64,000 nt of DNA from JAQVEM01 sp964603595. Lineage in GTDB: Bacteria > Actinomycetota > Humimicrobiia > Humimicrobiales > Humimicrobiaceae. A model generated the notes under the pieces. That model saw nothing but the letters and a program-made list of their open reading frames with translations, had not been told where the DNA came from and did not search any database. Numbering within the stretch: the stretch's first letter is position 1; the number at the start of each line of letters is the position of its first letter. A program made the translations under genes and the position numbers. Location: positions 124,001 to 188,000 of the forward strand of contig CAZRVN010000004.1 of assembly GCA_964603595.1 (NCBI GenBank), given 5' to 3'. Positions 36,760 to 46,925 of this stretch are shown here, piece after piece.

Positions 36760-38220
36760 TCAACCTATTTTTTTTCTTATAATCTCAACTGCCAGCTGCG
36801 GATTTGCTTTCCCCTTTGTTTTTGCCATTACTTTACCAACTAAAAAACTCAGCGCCTTTTCTTTCCCCCCGCGTAACTGCTCTACCGGCCCTGGGTTTTC
36901 ACCTATCACCTCATCAATAACCGACTCAAGAAGACCCTTATCACTTATCTGCTCCAGGCCCCTGCTTTCAATAATATTTTCAGGGTCTTTACCTGTTGTA
37001 AACATCTCTTCAAATACTGACTTTGCCATCTTGGAACTGATTTGGCCCTTATCCACTATCTTAAGCATCTTGCAAAGATTCTCAGGGGTTACCCTGCTCT
37101 CCTTTATTGTCGTTATCTTATCTTTATTCATAAGCGCGCTGAAATCACCCATTATCCAGTTTGCAATGTTCTTGGCATCATCATAATACCTGCAGCTCTC
37201 CTCAAAATAACCAGCCATCTCTTTACTATTGGCAAGGAATATGCAATCGCCCCTGGGCAAACCGTACTCCTCCTCAAACCTCCTGGCTTTTTCGGACGGC
37301 AGCTCAGGGATCGTTTTTCTAATCTCTTCTATCATTTTTTCTTCAACACAAATAGGAACCAGGTCGGGTTCAGGGAAATATCTATAATCATGGGCCTCTT
37401 CCTTGGACCTGAGGGTTTTTGTAGTCCCGGTTTTACTGTCATAATGCCTTGTCTGCTGGATAACCCTGCCCTTTGATTCAAGTATCTCAACCTGCCTTTT
37501 TACCTCATATTCCAGCCCTCTCTGTAAAAACTTGAAAGAGTTTAAATTCTTAATCTCCGTCTTTGTCCCTATCTTTTTGGCTCCTTTTACATTTACCGAA
37601 ACATTTGCATCACAGCGGAGGCTGCCCTCCTCCATGCTGCAATCACTTACTTCCAGGAATAATATCAAATTCCTTAAGACTATCATGTATTCCCTTGCTT
37701 CTTCAGGCGACCTCATATCCGGCTCGCTTACAACTTCTATCAGGGGAGTGCCTGCCCTGTTAAAATCAACTATGCTTGCTTCAGATTCACTTATCCTGCC
37801 GGTTGACCCCGTGTGAAGAAGTTTTCCGGTATCTTCCTCCATGTGCACCCTGGTTATCCCTACTCTCCTGGTGTAGCTCCCCATGTCAATATCAAGATGA
37901 CCTTTTACCCCAAGCGGAATGTCATATTGTGAAATCTGGTAGTTTTTAGGCATGTCAGGATAAAAATAGTTCTTCCTGTGAAAAATCGTATATTTATTAA
38001 TTCTGCAGTTCAATGCCAGGGCAATCTTTGCCGCATACTCAACTGCTTTTTTATTGGTAACCGGAAGCGAGCCGGGATGGCCAAGACAAACCGGGCAGGT
38101 ATGTGTGTTTTTCTCATCACCAAAAGAAAGCTTACACCCGCAAAACATCTTTGTTTCCGTGTCAAGCTCCACATGTGTTTCAAGCCCTATTACCGACTGA
38201 TATTTACTCTCTTTTCCCAT
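36760..38220 (-). CDS. gatB: Asp-tRNA(Asn)/Glu-tRNA(Gln) amidotransferase subunit B
   Basis: 486 residues. Kinase-like subunit that activates mischarged Glu- or Asp-tRNA: VIGLETHVELDT, MFCGCKLSFGDEKNTHTCPVCLGHPGSLP (two zinc Cys pairs, read in parts), FHRKNYFYPDMPKNYQISQ and the C-terminal YqeY-like domain ending GKANPQLAVEII. Last of gatC-gatA-gatB, 69 bases after gatA. Confidence 0.97.
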   Translation of the reverse strand: MGKESKYQSVIGLETHVELDTETKMFCGCKLSFGDEKNTHTCPVCLGHPGSLPVTNKKAVEYAAKIALALNCRINKYTIFHRKNYFYPDMPKNYQISQYDIPLGVKGHLDIDMGSYTRRVGITRVHMEEDTGKLLHTGSTGRISESEASIVDFNRAGTPLIEVVSEPDMRSPEEAREYMIVLRNLILFLEVSDCSMEEGSLRCDANVSVNVKGAKKIGTKTEIKNLNSFKFLQRGLEYEVKRQVEILESKGRVIQQTRHYDSKTGTTKTLRSKEEAHDYRYFPEPDLVPICVEEKMIEEIRKTIPELPSEKARRFEEEYGLPRGDCIFLANSKEMAGYFEESCRYYDDAKNIANWIMGDFSALMNKDKITTIKESRVTPENLCKMLKIVDKGQISSKMAKSVFEEMFTTGKDPENIIESRGLEQISDKGLLESVIDEVIGENPGPVEQLRGGKEKALSFLVGKVMAKTKGKANPQLAVEIIRKKIG

Positions 38221-38289
38221 GATCTCCCGTAATCAAACTTTTTAAAAAATATAAACTTAAAAATATCATATTAGCCCTGCCGCACTCCA

Positions 38290-39747
38290 CTACAGCCCTG
38301 GCCTATCATTAAAACCTATTGCTTTTTCAAGACTGTAGGCCACTCTTAAAATATTATCTTCCCTTAATACATTACCGATAACCTGAACACCTATTGGAAG
38401 CCCGTCCTTCGAAAGTCCTGCCGGAATTGAAATCGCGGGAAGCCCTGCCAGGTTAACCGGTATTGTACAGATATCTGAAAGATACATGGTCAGGGGGTCC
38501 TCTGTTTTCTCCCCAATCTTAAAAGCAGTAGTAGGCGATGTGGGAGAAAGCAGAACATCAAATTTGCTGAATGCTTTCTTAAAATCATTTATAATCAATG
38601 TCCTTACTCTCCGCGCCTTCTCATAATATTCATCATAATAACCTGCTGACAGGCAGTAAGTCCCAATCATTATTCTTCTTTTAACCTCATCTCCAAAGCC
38701 CTCTGCCCTGCTCTTCCTGTACATCTTCCTTAAAGTTCTTGCTTCCGTGTTTCTGTATCCGTATCTCACACCGTCAAACCTTGACAGGTTGGAGCTTGCC
38801 TCAGAAGGCGCTATTATATAATACACGCTTAAAGCATGCTTTAAGCTGGGAATTGAAATTTCTTCAACCTCTGCCCCCATATCTTCAGCCATACTGATTA
38901 CTTTAAGTATTTTTTCCTTTACCTCCCCGTCAATGCCTTCTACCATAAGCTCTGAAGGAACCCCTATCTTCAAATCCTTAATATCAGGTTTTAAGAAACT
39001 CCTGTAATCCGGGATTTCCTTATTTATGGATGTGGAATCATTTTCGTCATGGCCGCAGATTACATTAAGCATTAGGGCACAATCTTCAACATCCCTTGCA
39101 AGCGGCCCTATCTGGTCAAGAGAAGATGCAAAGGCCACCAGCCCGTATCTTGATACCATTCCGTAAGTCGGCTTCAGCCCCACAATACCGCAAAGGGACG
39201 CCGGCTGCCTGATAGAGCCCCCTGTATCAGAACCCAGGGCACATATTGCCTCACCTGCCGCCACTGCCGCAGCAGGTCCGCCGCTTGAACCTCCCGGTAC
39301 CCTGTTTACATCCCAGGGGTTCCTTACAGGCCCAAAATGAGAGTTCTCACTTGACGAGCCCATCGCAAACTCATCCATATTTGACTTTCCCAGCAGGATA
39401 TAATTACGGCTTTCAAGCTTTTCAATTACAGATGCATTGTATACCGGAACATAATTTTTAAGAATTTTTGAAGCACATGTAGTTGTAATATTCTTAGTGC
39501 ATATATTATCCTTTACCGCTACTGGAATTCCGGTAAGGTCTTCAACGCTGCCTCCGGATGCTATAAGGGCATCGACCTCTTTTGCCTTTAAAAGCGCACT
39601 TTCTTTTTCCAGTCTTATAAAGGAGTTTACCTTATCTTCAACTTCTTCAATCCGCCTGTAGGAACTCTTTGTTATTTCGCTACAGCTTATTTCTTTTTTC
39701 TTAAGCTTATCCCTTAACTGATGGGCTGTAAGGTAATATGTTTCCAA
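38290..39747 (-). CDS. gatA: Asp-tRNA(Asn)/Glu-tRNA(Gln) amidotransferase subunit A
   Basis: 485 residues. Amidase-signature glutaminase that supplies ammonia to GatB. Catalytic Lys in VAVKDNI, the cis-Ser in PGGSSGGPAAAVAAG and the Ser nucleophile in GSDTGGSIRQPASLCG. It follows gatC by 32 bases. Confidence 0.97.
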   Translation of the reverse strand: METYYLTAHQLRDKLKKKEISCSEITKSSYRRIEEVEDKVNSFIRLEKESALLKAKEVDALIASGGSVEDLTGIPVAVKDNICTKNITTTCASKILKNYVPVYNASVIEKLESRNYILLGKSNMDEFAMGSSSENSHFGPVRNPWDVNRVPGGSSGGPAAAVAAGEAICALGSDTGGSIRQPASLCGIVGLKPTYGMVSRYGLVAFASSLDQIGPLARDVEDCALMLNVICGHDENDSTSINKEIPDYRSFLKPDIKDLKIGVPSELMVEGIDGEVKEKILKVISMAEDMGAEVEEISIPSLKHALSVYYIIAPSEASSNLSRFDGVRYGYRNTEARTLRKMYRKSRAEGFGDEVKRRIMIGTYCLSAGYYDEYYEKARRVRTLIINDFKKAFSKFDVLLSPTSPTTAFKIGEKTEDPLTMYLSDICTIPVNLAGLPAISIPAGLSKDGLPIGVQVIGNVLREDNILRVAYSLEKAIGFNDRPGL

Positions 39748-39779
39748 AACCTCTCCCGCTAACCTATTTTTATTATTTT

Positions 39780-40067
39780 TTAATCTATCTTGGGAACCTT
39801 AAAGCCGGAATCTACTTCATCCGGTGCATTCTCAAGCGCAGATTCCTGGGTTATTGATTTTTTAGGCACATCTTCCCTCAGGACATTTTTTATATCCAGT
39901 ATGTGCGATATAGGGGTTATTCCTTCTGTATCCACCTTGCTTACTTCTGCCACATAATCCAGGATTTTATCCAGCTGGGATGTAATCTTCTCTATCTCTT
40001 TCTGTCCAATTTCAAGCTCTGCAAGCTTTGCCACATGCTTAACATCATCTTTAGAAATTCTTCCCAT
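39780..40067 (-). CDS. gatC: Asp-tRNA(Asn)/Glu-tRNA(Gln) amidotransferase subunit C
   Basis: 95 residues. Starts with VKHVAKLAELEIGQKE and has the conserved TEGITPISHILDIKNVLREDVP belt segment (in parts) that wraps the GatA-GatB interface. First gene of the gatCAB operon, which implies that Gln- and/or Asn-tRNA is made indirectly in this organism. Confidence 0.95.
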   Translation of the reverse strand: MGRISKDDVKHVAKLAELEIGQKEIEKITSQLDKILDYVAEVSKVDTEGITPISHILDIKNVLREDVPKKSITQESALENAPDEVDSGFKVPKID

Positions 40068-40210
40068 TGCTTTACCCTTTCTTAATATGCAAACTGCCTA
40101 TTTATATCTACCTTATAAAGTTACAAAATGCTAATATAGCCCTAAATATTAAAACTTACGATAATTAAAGGCAGATTTAGATATAACATTTTAACAAATA
40201 TTCTGTTCTA

Positions 40211-40984
40211 TTAATACAGCTTTATAATTTCCAGCTCTCCCAGTAAAATCATTATTAGTGCCAGATTGTAAACTCCATGCAGAAAAATTGCGGGCATGAG
40301 TGATTTTGTCTTCTCAAAAACATACGCAAGCAGCCACCCTATAATCATAATGGGTATGAAGCTGTATATTTCCAGGTGAACTGCAGCAAAAAGGAAGGAG
40401 GATAGAAATAGCCCCGCATTAACCCCCCAGCTTTTTTTAAATGCCTGGTATAAAAAACCCCTGAAAAAAATCTCCTCGCTCAAAGGTGCAATTAACGTCA
40501 CTATTACCAGAAGGGTATTGCTTGATATGCTTCCATTTCTTACGAGAACTTCAATTTTACTGGAAGGCGCCTCTATCCCGAACAGCGAATTCAATAAAAA
40601 AACATATAAAAAACTTACAATAAAAATAGCCACAAGTGAGATAAAAGAATACCATATTGTCTTAAGGATACTGTAATAACGCAGTCCCAGGTCCCTTAAG
40701 CCAGACTTTCTTCTAAATAGGGCAAAAAACCAGACTACCCCCAGCATTAGAACAACCTGGATCGCATACAGGACCACAAAACTTGAATTGCTTATATTGG
40801 ATGAATTAAAAAATTCTTTGTCCCCAAAAACTTTAAATAGCCAGGCAGAGCCAAAATAAACGCCGATAAGGACCGCTGCTAAAAAAACCAGTGAAATTAT
40901 CGCATCACGGGCATTCCACTTTATATTCAGGACATGTCCCTGGCTTTCCGGGTGATTTTTATCCTTAAAACTTCTGTTAGACAT
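40211..40984 (-). CDS. CPBP-family intramembrane metalloprotease
   Basis: 257 residues with about seven membrane segments. The CPBP (Abi/CAAX-like) motifs are present: EEIFFRGFLY (EExxxR), FLFAAVHLEIYS (FxxxH) and HGVYNLALI. Membrane-bound peptidase; in Gram-positives members process prenylated or bacteriocin-related peptides, but the substrate here is unknown. It stands alone between gatC and ligA on the same strand. A charged cytoplasmic N-terminus (KDKNHPESQGH) precedes the first helix. Confidence 0.9.
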   Translation of the reverse strand: MSNRSFKDKNHPESQGHVLNIKWNARDAIISLVFLAAVLIGVYFGSAWLFKVFGDKEFFNSSNISNSSFVVLYAIQVVLMLGVVWFFALFRRKSGLRDLGLRYYSILKTIWYSFISLVAIFIVSFLYVFLLNSLFGIEAPSSKIEVLVRNGSISSNTLLVIVTLIAPLSEEIFFRGFLYQAFKKSWGVNAGLFLSSFLFAAVHLEIYSFIPIMIIGWLLAYVFEKTKSLMPAIFLHGVYNLALIMILLGELEIIKLY

Positions 40985-41120
40985 ATAAAAAACAACTGTT
41001 AAAATTTTATAAATCTTTTATTATATTTTCCTTAATCCAAAGGATTTTTAAAGCCTGTATATTACCAGGCAATACATTCAAATAAAATATATAAATAAAG
41101 AGCTCAAGCCCTGCGCAGGG

Positions 41121-43229
41121 CTACTTCTCTATCATTTCCTTAAAATCATCTTCACCTATAACCTTAACCTTATATCTCCTGGCATCATCAAGCTTGCTTC
41201 CCGGGCTCTCTCCGGCAATAACCATATCAGTAGACTTGCTTACGCTTGAGGTTACCCTGCCGCCAAAGCCCTCTATGACCCTGGCCGCTTCATCTCTTGA
41301 GAAACCGCCAATCTTTCCTGTAAGAACGAAAGTTTTACCGCTGAAAGCTTCCTTCTCTTTAACTTTTCTGGATTTTGAACCAAAGTTCAAGCCCGCTTCC
41401 CTCAGCTTCTCTATAACTTTTAGATTTTGCTCCTGCCTGAAGAAAGCAACCACACTTTCAGCTATTTTTGGCCCTATCTCCCTTATACCCTCAATTTTCT
41501 CATACTCCGCTCCTATCAGCCCGTCAAGGTCTGAAAATTCTCCTGCCAGCAATTCTGCAGTGTGCGAGCCCACATATCTAATTCCCAGCGCAAAAAGAAG
41601 TCGTGAAAGCGGCCTTTTCCTGCTTTCCTCTATAGCTTTAAGCAGGTTCTTTGTTGATTTCTCCTTAAAATTTTCAAGTGAAAATATATCATCATATTTC
41701 AGGTAATAAATATCTGCAGGGTCTCCAATTAATTTTTCTTTAAGAAGTTTCTTGATAATTGCTGGCCCTAACCCGTCTATATCCATAGCCCCTTTTGAGG
41801 CAAAGTGGACAATCCTCTCGTACTGCTGCGCAGGGCAGGCAATGGAAGTGCACCTTAAAGCCACCTCTCCTTCCGGCTTTATGACCTCCGAGCCGCACAT
41901 CGGGCACTTATCCGGCATTTTAAATTCCTTCTGGGTGCCGTCCCTTCTTTCCTTTATTACCTTTACAATTTCAGGTATAACATCCCCTGCCTTGTGTATT
42001 ACCACCCAGTCGCCAATCATAACCCCTTTTCTTTTTATTTCATCTTCATTGTGAAGTGTTGCATGGGAGATGGTTGAACCTGCTACTTTTACCGGTTTAA
42101 GGACTGCTACCGGTGTAAGCGCTCCCGTCCTTCCCACACTTACTTCTATATCCACCATTTTCGTAACCTCCTCTTCGGGAGGGAATTTATAGGCAATTGC
42201 CCACCTGGGATTCCTTGAGGTCTGCCCCAGTTTTTTCTGGAATGAAAAGCTATCCGCTTTTATAACCACCCCGTCAGTCTCATAGGAGAGCCCTTTGCGC
42301 TTATCCTCCCAGTAATCAAGGTAATCCTTTATCTTATCAAAACCCACTACCTTTTTTATATTGGGATTAACCTTGAGCCCCATCCCGGAAAGGTACTGAA
42401 GCATACTGTAATGGCTTGAGATACCATGAACTTCAGCATTTACTGCCCCGTATATAAATATATTAAGCCTTCTTTTAGCAGTATTTTTGGGGTCTATCTG
42501 CCTGAGTGAGCCAGCTGCAGCATTTCTTGGATTGGCAAAGGATGAAAGCCCCTCTTCTTCCCTGACGGCATTAATTCTCTTAAACTCCTCTTTCCCGAGA
42601 TATACTTCTCCCCTTACTTCAAGTTTTTTGGGGATACCGGTCCCGCTTTTTTTTAAAAGTCTTAAGGGTATTGCCTTTATGGTTTTTAAGTTTGAAGTTA
42701 TATCCTCGCCCCTCACGCCGTCACCCCTGGTGGCGCCCCTTACAAATGTTTGGTTTTCATAAACAAGTGAAACTGCTGATCCGTCTATCTTAAGCTCACA
42801 AACAAATTCCACCTCATCTTCGCTTTTTCCCAGGTCTTTGCATACACGTGTAAGAAAATCTTTTAACTCACCATAGCTGAATGCATCCTGTAAGCTCAGC
42901 ATCCTCTCGCCATGCTCCACAGTGGAAAAGCCCCCTTCAAGTGGAGCGCCAATTCTCTGGGTGGGTGAATCTAAAGTCACAAGCCCTGGATACCTTTTTT
43001 CCAGTTCCTCAAGGTTCCTCATCAGCCTGTCGTACTGTGCATCACTTATTATGGGGTTATCTTTAATGTAGTAATAATAATTATGTTTTGCTATCTCATT
43101 ACGGATGGCATCAATAATTCTTTCCGGCTCCTTATTATTTTCAATATCAACTTTAAGAAGGTCATCTAATAAATATTTTGAATCAGTGGTTTTTTTACTG
43201 CTCTCTTTATTATTCTTTTCTTTTCCCAT
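41121..43229 (-). CDS. ligA: NAD-dependent DNA ligase LigA
   Basis: 702 residues. A 35-residue charged N-terminal extension precedes the Ia domain (NYYYYIKDNPIISDAQYDRLM). Adenylation Lys in CELKIDGSAVSLVY; OB fold; zinc finger CPMC...CTSIACPAQ; HhH repeats; C-terminal BRCT (FVLTGKIGGFSRDEAA). Joins Okazaki fragments and repair nicks. Separate from neighbours by about 130 bases on each side. Confidence 0.97.
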   Translation of the reverse strand: MGKEKNNKESSKKTTDSKYLLDDLLKVDIENNKEPERIIDAIRNEIAKHNYYYYIKDNPIISDAQYDRLMRNLEELEKRYPGLVTLDSPTQRIGAPLEGGFSTVEHGERMLSLQDAFSYGELKDFLTRVCKDLGKSEDEVEFVCELKIDGSAVSLVYENQTFVRGATRGDGVRGEDITSNLKTIKAIPLRLLKKSGTGIPKKLEVRGEVYLGKEEFKRINAVREEEGLSSFANPRNAAAGSLRQIDPKNTAKRRLNIFIYGAVNAEVHGISSHYSMLQYLSGMGLKVNPNIKKVVGFDKIKDYLDYWEDKRKGLSYETDGVVIKADSFSFQKKLGQTSRNPRWAIAYKFPPEEEVTKMVDIEVSVGRTGALTPVAVLKPVKVAGSTISHATLHNEDEIKRKGVMIGDWVVIHKAGDVIPEIVKVIKERRDGTQKEFKMPDKCPMCGSEVIKPEGEVALRCTSIACPAQQYERIVHFASKGAMDIDGLGPAIIKKLLKEKLIGDPADIYYLKYDDIFSLENFKEKSTKNLLKAIEESRKRPLSRLLFALGIRYVGSHTAELLAGEFSDLDGLIGAEYEKIEGIREIGPKIAESVVAFFRQEQNLKVIEKLREAGLNFGSKSRKVKEKEAFSGKTFVLTGKIGGFSRDEAARVIEGFGGRVTSSVSKSTDMVIAGESPGSKLDDARRYKVKVIGEDDFKEMIEK

Positions 43230-43426
43230 GGTATTAAATTATGACCGGTTACAAGGATTAAAAATAATTTTATCTCATTATAGCATATATTTGCAGCGAA
43301 CTTTTTTAAAAAAGATACCTCTAAAAAGCATCGGGTCATCTGCATAAATATTTTTTGGTGAAGGTAAAAACACCAAAAATATTTCATGCTGTAAAATTTC
43401 CTGCCAATAATTTCAATAAAATGCTT

Positions 43427-44023
43427 TTACTCAGCACCTTCCAGAATATATACCAGCCCATAATTTTCAAACACCCTTTTCATCTCCTTTTCCGCCTCTA
43501 TAAAGAGTGCTTCCGTATCAAGATAGAGCTTTTCTATTTTTGGCTCATCAAATGTGGAATAATTTCCGCTTTCATAATATGACAGCACAAGATTTATGGT
43601 TTCAATGTCACTATCAATAAATTCCAGTTCATAATTATAAAAAGTCTCAAGCGGGGCCGGGATATTCTCAATAAGGAGTAATTTTTCCCTGTAACCGGTT
43701 ACCGCATCACGCCTTTTAGATGCAAGCTCTTTTAGCTGGCCTACGTTTATAAACTCGCTGTCAAGTTCTTCTGATAATTCAACTGTCTTTTCAATAAATT
43801 CATCCTTAAGCGGCCTGAACTTTTGGTAATACTCTGCAATCTCCCTCGCTTCTTCTGACTTTATCTCTTCAAGCATCTCAATTTCCCGCCTTGCCTCTTC
43901 TTCCAACTCTCTGCGGTTTTCTATTTTCTGCATCTCCATGGAAAATACATTGTATATTACAAGTGCTATAATAATTATAACCAGTATCAATGCAGCTAAT
44001 TTTTCTTTATTTAACTTACTCAT
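43427..44023 (-). CDS. Sortase-associated membrane/coiled-coil protein, copy 1
   Basis: 198 residues. One N-terminal membrane helix (LAALILVIIIIALVIYNVF), then a Glu/Arg-rich coiled coil and a helical C-terminal domain outside the membrane. It closely matches the gene at 48613: shared blocks MLEEIK-EEARE, DEFI, PLETF, YELEFI, SDIETI-LVLSYY and LYL-T. Both copies directly follow a sortase gene. Not a family I recognise; likely a substrate or regulatory partner of the sortase (inference). Confidence 0.75.
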   Translation of the reverse strand: MSKLNKEKLAALILVIIIIALVIYNVFSMEMQKIENRRELEEEARREIEMLEEIKSEEAREIAEYYQKFRPLKDEFIEKTVELSEELDSEFINVGQLKELASKRRDAVTGYREKLLLIENIPAPLETFYNYELEFIDSDIETINLVLSYYESGNYSTFDEPKIEKLYLDTEALFIEAEKEMKRVFENYGLVYILEGAE

Positions 44024-44031
44024 TTAATCCA

Positions 44032-44832
44032 TTATTTAACCTCGATAGATGCTATTTTGAGGGGATATATATTTATAAGTTCTGATATTAATACAATCCT
44101 CTCAGCTGCAGAATATTCCGGGTGGCATGAAGTAAGCAAAAGCTCTTTTTTACCAGTACCTTCCAGAATATATACATCCTCTGGACCGACTATTTCCAAT
44201 TCACTGACAGCATAGATAAAAGTCCCGCTTTCTGTCGTTTCAAGATAAATCAGGTCACCTTCAAGAAGTTCATCTATCCTATTAAAGGGTGAGCCGTAAG
44301 TAGTCCTGTGACCGGAAATAGTGCACCTTCCGGTATCACCCGGAAGCGGGGTTCCCTCAATATGCCCCGGCCCACTTGTTAAAGTCAGTATGTCAGCCCC
44401 CTCGTTTACTATCCGCTCCAGCTTAATTCTGGGGATCTTAATCTTCAACGGGAAAAAGTCTTCCGCAGTTAGATTACTGTAGTCTAATATTTCCCTACCA
44501 ATATCAAAGCCAATTTCAATATCCCCGTAATCTGCAGTGTCCCGGCTGACGGACCCTTCCAGGGTTTTACCATCTTTAACGCTATCCTCTGAGGCAGTAT
44601 TTTCTGAAGTGGTTCCAGAATCCCCTGCCAGCCCGGTTGTAGTGGCCCCCTCCTCTGATAGAGCCGCTTCCTGTGATCCCCACTTTGATAAAATATCTTC
44701 CTGTCTCAATGTTGTTATGATATTTATATACAAGGGATATAATAAAAATAATATTACCGCGAAAGCTGCTAGAAACAACGTTACCTTAATTATTCTTGAC
44801 ACTTTGACTTTTGAAAACTTTACTTTTTTCAT
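44032..44832 (-). CDS. Sortase (class D/E type), copy 1
   Basis: 266 residues from ATG 44832; a TTG five codons earlier is possible. N-terminal membrane anchor, a Ser/Thr/Glu-rich stalk, then the sortase barrel: His175 in TISGHRTTYGSPFNRIDEL, Cys236 in LLLTSCHPEYSAAER, Arg245. TxxC followed by HP with SA-ER resembles actinobacterial class E enzymes. It cleaves LPXTG-like signals and links proteins to the wall. No ordinary LPXTG gene remains in this copy; only a tail fragment at 46926. Followed after 8 bases by the coiled-coil partner. Confidence 0.9.
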   Translation of the reverse strand: MKKVKFSKVKVSRIIKVTLFLAAFAVILFLLYPLYINIITTLRQEDILSKWGSQEAALSEEGATTTGLAGDSGTTSENTASEDSVKDGKTLEGSVSRDTADYGDIEIGFDIGREILDYSNLTAEDFFPLKIKIPRIKLERIVNEGADILTLTSGPGHIEGTPLPGDTGRCTISGHRTTYGSPFNRIDELLEGDLIYLETTESGTFIYAVSELEIVGPEDVYILEGTGKKELLLTSCHPEYSAAERIVLISELINIYPLKIASIEVK

Positions 44833-44890
44833 ATCATCAGGACGCAAGATTTATACAGAATTGTCTATCATGCTCTGGAACAATTTAGTT

Positions 44891-46777
44891 TTATTTATAA
44901 AAAATATTTGATACCCTGCTTAATGCATCTATGGCATGCTGCGTGGTATCAATCCGTATCCTGTTATCATCAACCCTGAATCTAATCGCCCCTTCTACTC
45001 TCTCAGGGTGTGAGAGATAGTACATATCCGTACCGTCAAACTGAAGATTGATTAGATTATGAACACCGAGAAGAATTGATTTTTCATATCTATACATCCT
45101 CCCGTAATCTTTATCAAGCTCAGCCAATTCATAAGCGTAGGTCAATCCTTCCACATAAACTCCAGTGCTGCCTGAAAAGGGCACGCCGTATTCGGGATTG
45201 TCCGGGTCATAAAATCTCCCCAGATAATCAATATATGGTTTCCCGTCCTGGTCCTGCATTTGGATAATCTTATCATTTAACTTAAAGATTGCATCCTTGT
45301 ATTTACTGGAACCAGTAATTAAATACAGCTTATAAAGAGACATCGTATGCCAGGGAACATAAGCCGGAAAATAATTAGCATCCATAAGGTCAACATATTT
45401 ATTGACATAGTAATCCTGGGATTTTATCGCTGCATCAAGATACTTTTCATCTCCTGTTTTTTCATACAGTTCTACCATGCTCAATATAGCTTCGCCGCTG
45501 TAATAAGTCAGCAGTTCTTCTTCATCATAGGAGTAGCCGGGTTCAATATACCACGCCCCAAGGGAGCCATCTTCATTCTGGAGGTACTGTAATGTATTGG
45601 CAAGCTTTGTAGCTTCATCCCTGTACTGCTCAAAATATGGGCTGAAAACCAGGACTCTCAGAGCTATGCCAATTGCACCGATTTTTGATTTATTTTTAAA
45701 ATATATATACCCCATCTTGCCGTCTTCCTGGTACCAGTTTTTAAAAATATAATCCAGGTTTTCCTCATGCATCCGGAGTAGCTCATTATTTTCACTGCTT
45801 TTTTCAGCCAGCCATCTTGATGACATAAGCTGTCTTATCATATTATTGCCATCATAATATTCGCCTTTTGAAGGTTCGTACTGGTAATTAAAATAACCCT
45901 TGCTATTCAGGTTGGAAAGCATCCACGCTTCGGCAAGGTCAAGGGAGCTTTCTATTTTTTCGCTATCTATATCAGGCCTAAAATCAATTTCGTTACACCT
46001 GTAGAAAGTAGTAATCTCATCTGAAAACCTGGTGGTCGCAAAATGTATGGTGGGAAAATAATATATATTTGTTGAACTATCACTGTAGCAATCCTCATCT
46101 AAGTCCGCCTTTTTACATAACTTTAGAAGCAATGTATCCAGACTATGATTTCCTTCAACGGCAACCGTATTATAATAAGTTGCTCCGCTTTCCCCTTTTT
46201 CTATCCTTAACCCATGAATTCCTTTTTCATAACCCCCGTCTAACTTTTTTTCATCTCCAAGGATAATTATCTCTATTTTCAGATCATCTATATCATCTTC
46301 GGTTATTCCTCCGAATCTAGCGTCCTCTATGGTCCTTAAAGCCGCGACATAGACACTTTCCGCCAGGTTATTTTTTCTTGCAGAATATGACCCCTTTTTG
46401 CATCCCTCTAAACCGAACCCGATAAATACCTTCCTATCTACATCATCATATTTTTCTAAAAATAAAGACTCCTCATCAACATCCGAACCCGAGAAATAGT
46501 CATCTATCGCCTTATACGCGACTTCCATCAAGTATTCTTTATCTTCGTAAGATAAATCAATGAATTCGCCCGAATCCACTTCAATAGAGTTAACATATTT
46601 AGAAAATTCTTTTTCAAACCAGCTTTCGTAGTCGTCACCGACCACGCTTATGTCTATTTCGCCCTCCTTTTCCTCCCTGCACCCGGAGCACAGGTAAGCG
46701 AAAGGTAAAAATAAAAAAATCATAGAGATAAAAAGCAAGATAATCCTTACTGTAATTTTTTTTCCATACCCGGGCAT
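44891..46777 (-). CDS. Lipoprotein with AMMECR1-like domain and C-terminal alpha-toroid
   Basis: 628 residues from ATG 46777, chosen for AGGAGGG 6 bases upstream. Lipobox LCSGC, Cys33. Residues about 75-250 follow the AMMECR1 pattern: LEGCKKGSYS in place of LRGCIGSF, AALRTIEDARFGGI for the DxRF motif, then GIHGLRIEKG and LLLKLCKKADLDEDC. Residues about 275-628 form repeated helical hairpins (GSLGAWY, YYSGEAILSMVELYEKTGDEKYL, MSLYKLYLITGSSKY) as in alpha/alpha-toroid enzymes of sugar or peptide chemistry. Anchored outside the cell. Next to sortase copy 1 on the same strand; function unknown. AMMECR1 assignment is from pattern only. Confidence 0.7.
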   Translation of the reverse strand: MPGYGKKITVRIILLFISMIFLFLPFAYLCSGCREEKEGEIDISVVGDDYESWFEKEFSKYVNSIEVDSGEFIDLSYEDKEYLMEVAYKAIDDYFSGSDVDEESLFLEKYDDVDRKVFIGFGLEGCKKGSYSARKNNLAESVYVAALRTIEDARFGGITEDDIDDLKIEIIILGDEKKLDGGYEKGIHGLRIEKGESGATYYNTVAVEGNHSLDTLLLKLCKKADLDEDCYSDSSTNIYYFPTIHFATTRFSDEITTFYRCNEIDFRPDIDSEKIESSLDLAEAWMLSNLNSKGYFNYQYEPSKGEYYDGNNMIRQLMSSRWLAEKSSENNELLRMHEENLDYIFKNWYQEDGKMGYIYFKNKSKIGAIGIALRVLVFSPYFEQYRDEATKLANTLQYLQNEDGSLGAWYIEPGYSYDEEELLTYYSGEAILSMVELYEKTGDEKYLDAAIKSQDYYVNKYVDLMDANYFPAYVPWHTMSLYKLYLITGSSKYKDAIFKLNDKIIQMQDQDGKPYIDYLGRFYDPDNPEYGVPFSGSTGVYVEGLTYAYELAELDKDYGRMYRYEKSILLGVHNLINLQFDGTDMYYLSHPERVEGAIRFRVDDNRIRIDTTQHAIDALSRVSNIFYK

Positions 46778-46870
46778 TATATTCCCTCCTATTACCTTAT
46801 GATACATAAACCCTTCCCGTATCATTTTTAAATTGTGCAACAAATTATACAACAATACTGGTTAAAATAT

Positions 46871-46904
46871 AAAATAGCCCGGACAATATGCCCGTGCTAT
46901 TTTA
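46871..46904 (-). terminator. Terminator copy after the LPXTG tail remnant
   Basis: AAAATAGC ... GCTATTTT with inner CGG / CCG and one mismatch. It is a near-copy of the terminator at 49965-49997, which follows the intact LPXTG gene. Confidence 0.75.
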
Positions 46905-46925
46905 TTTCATTTTATATAATACCTG

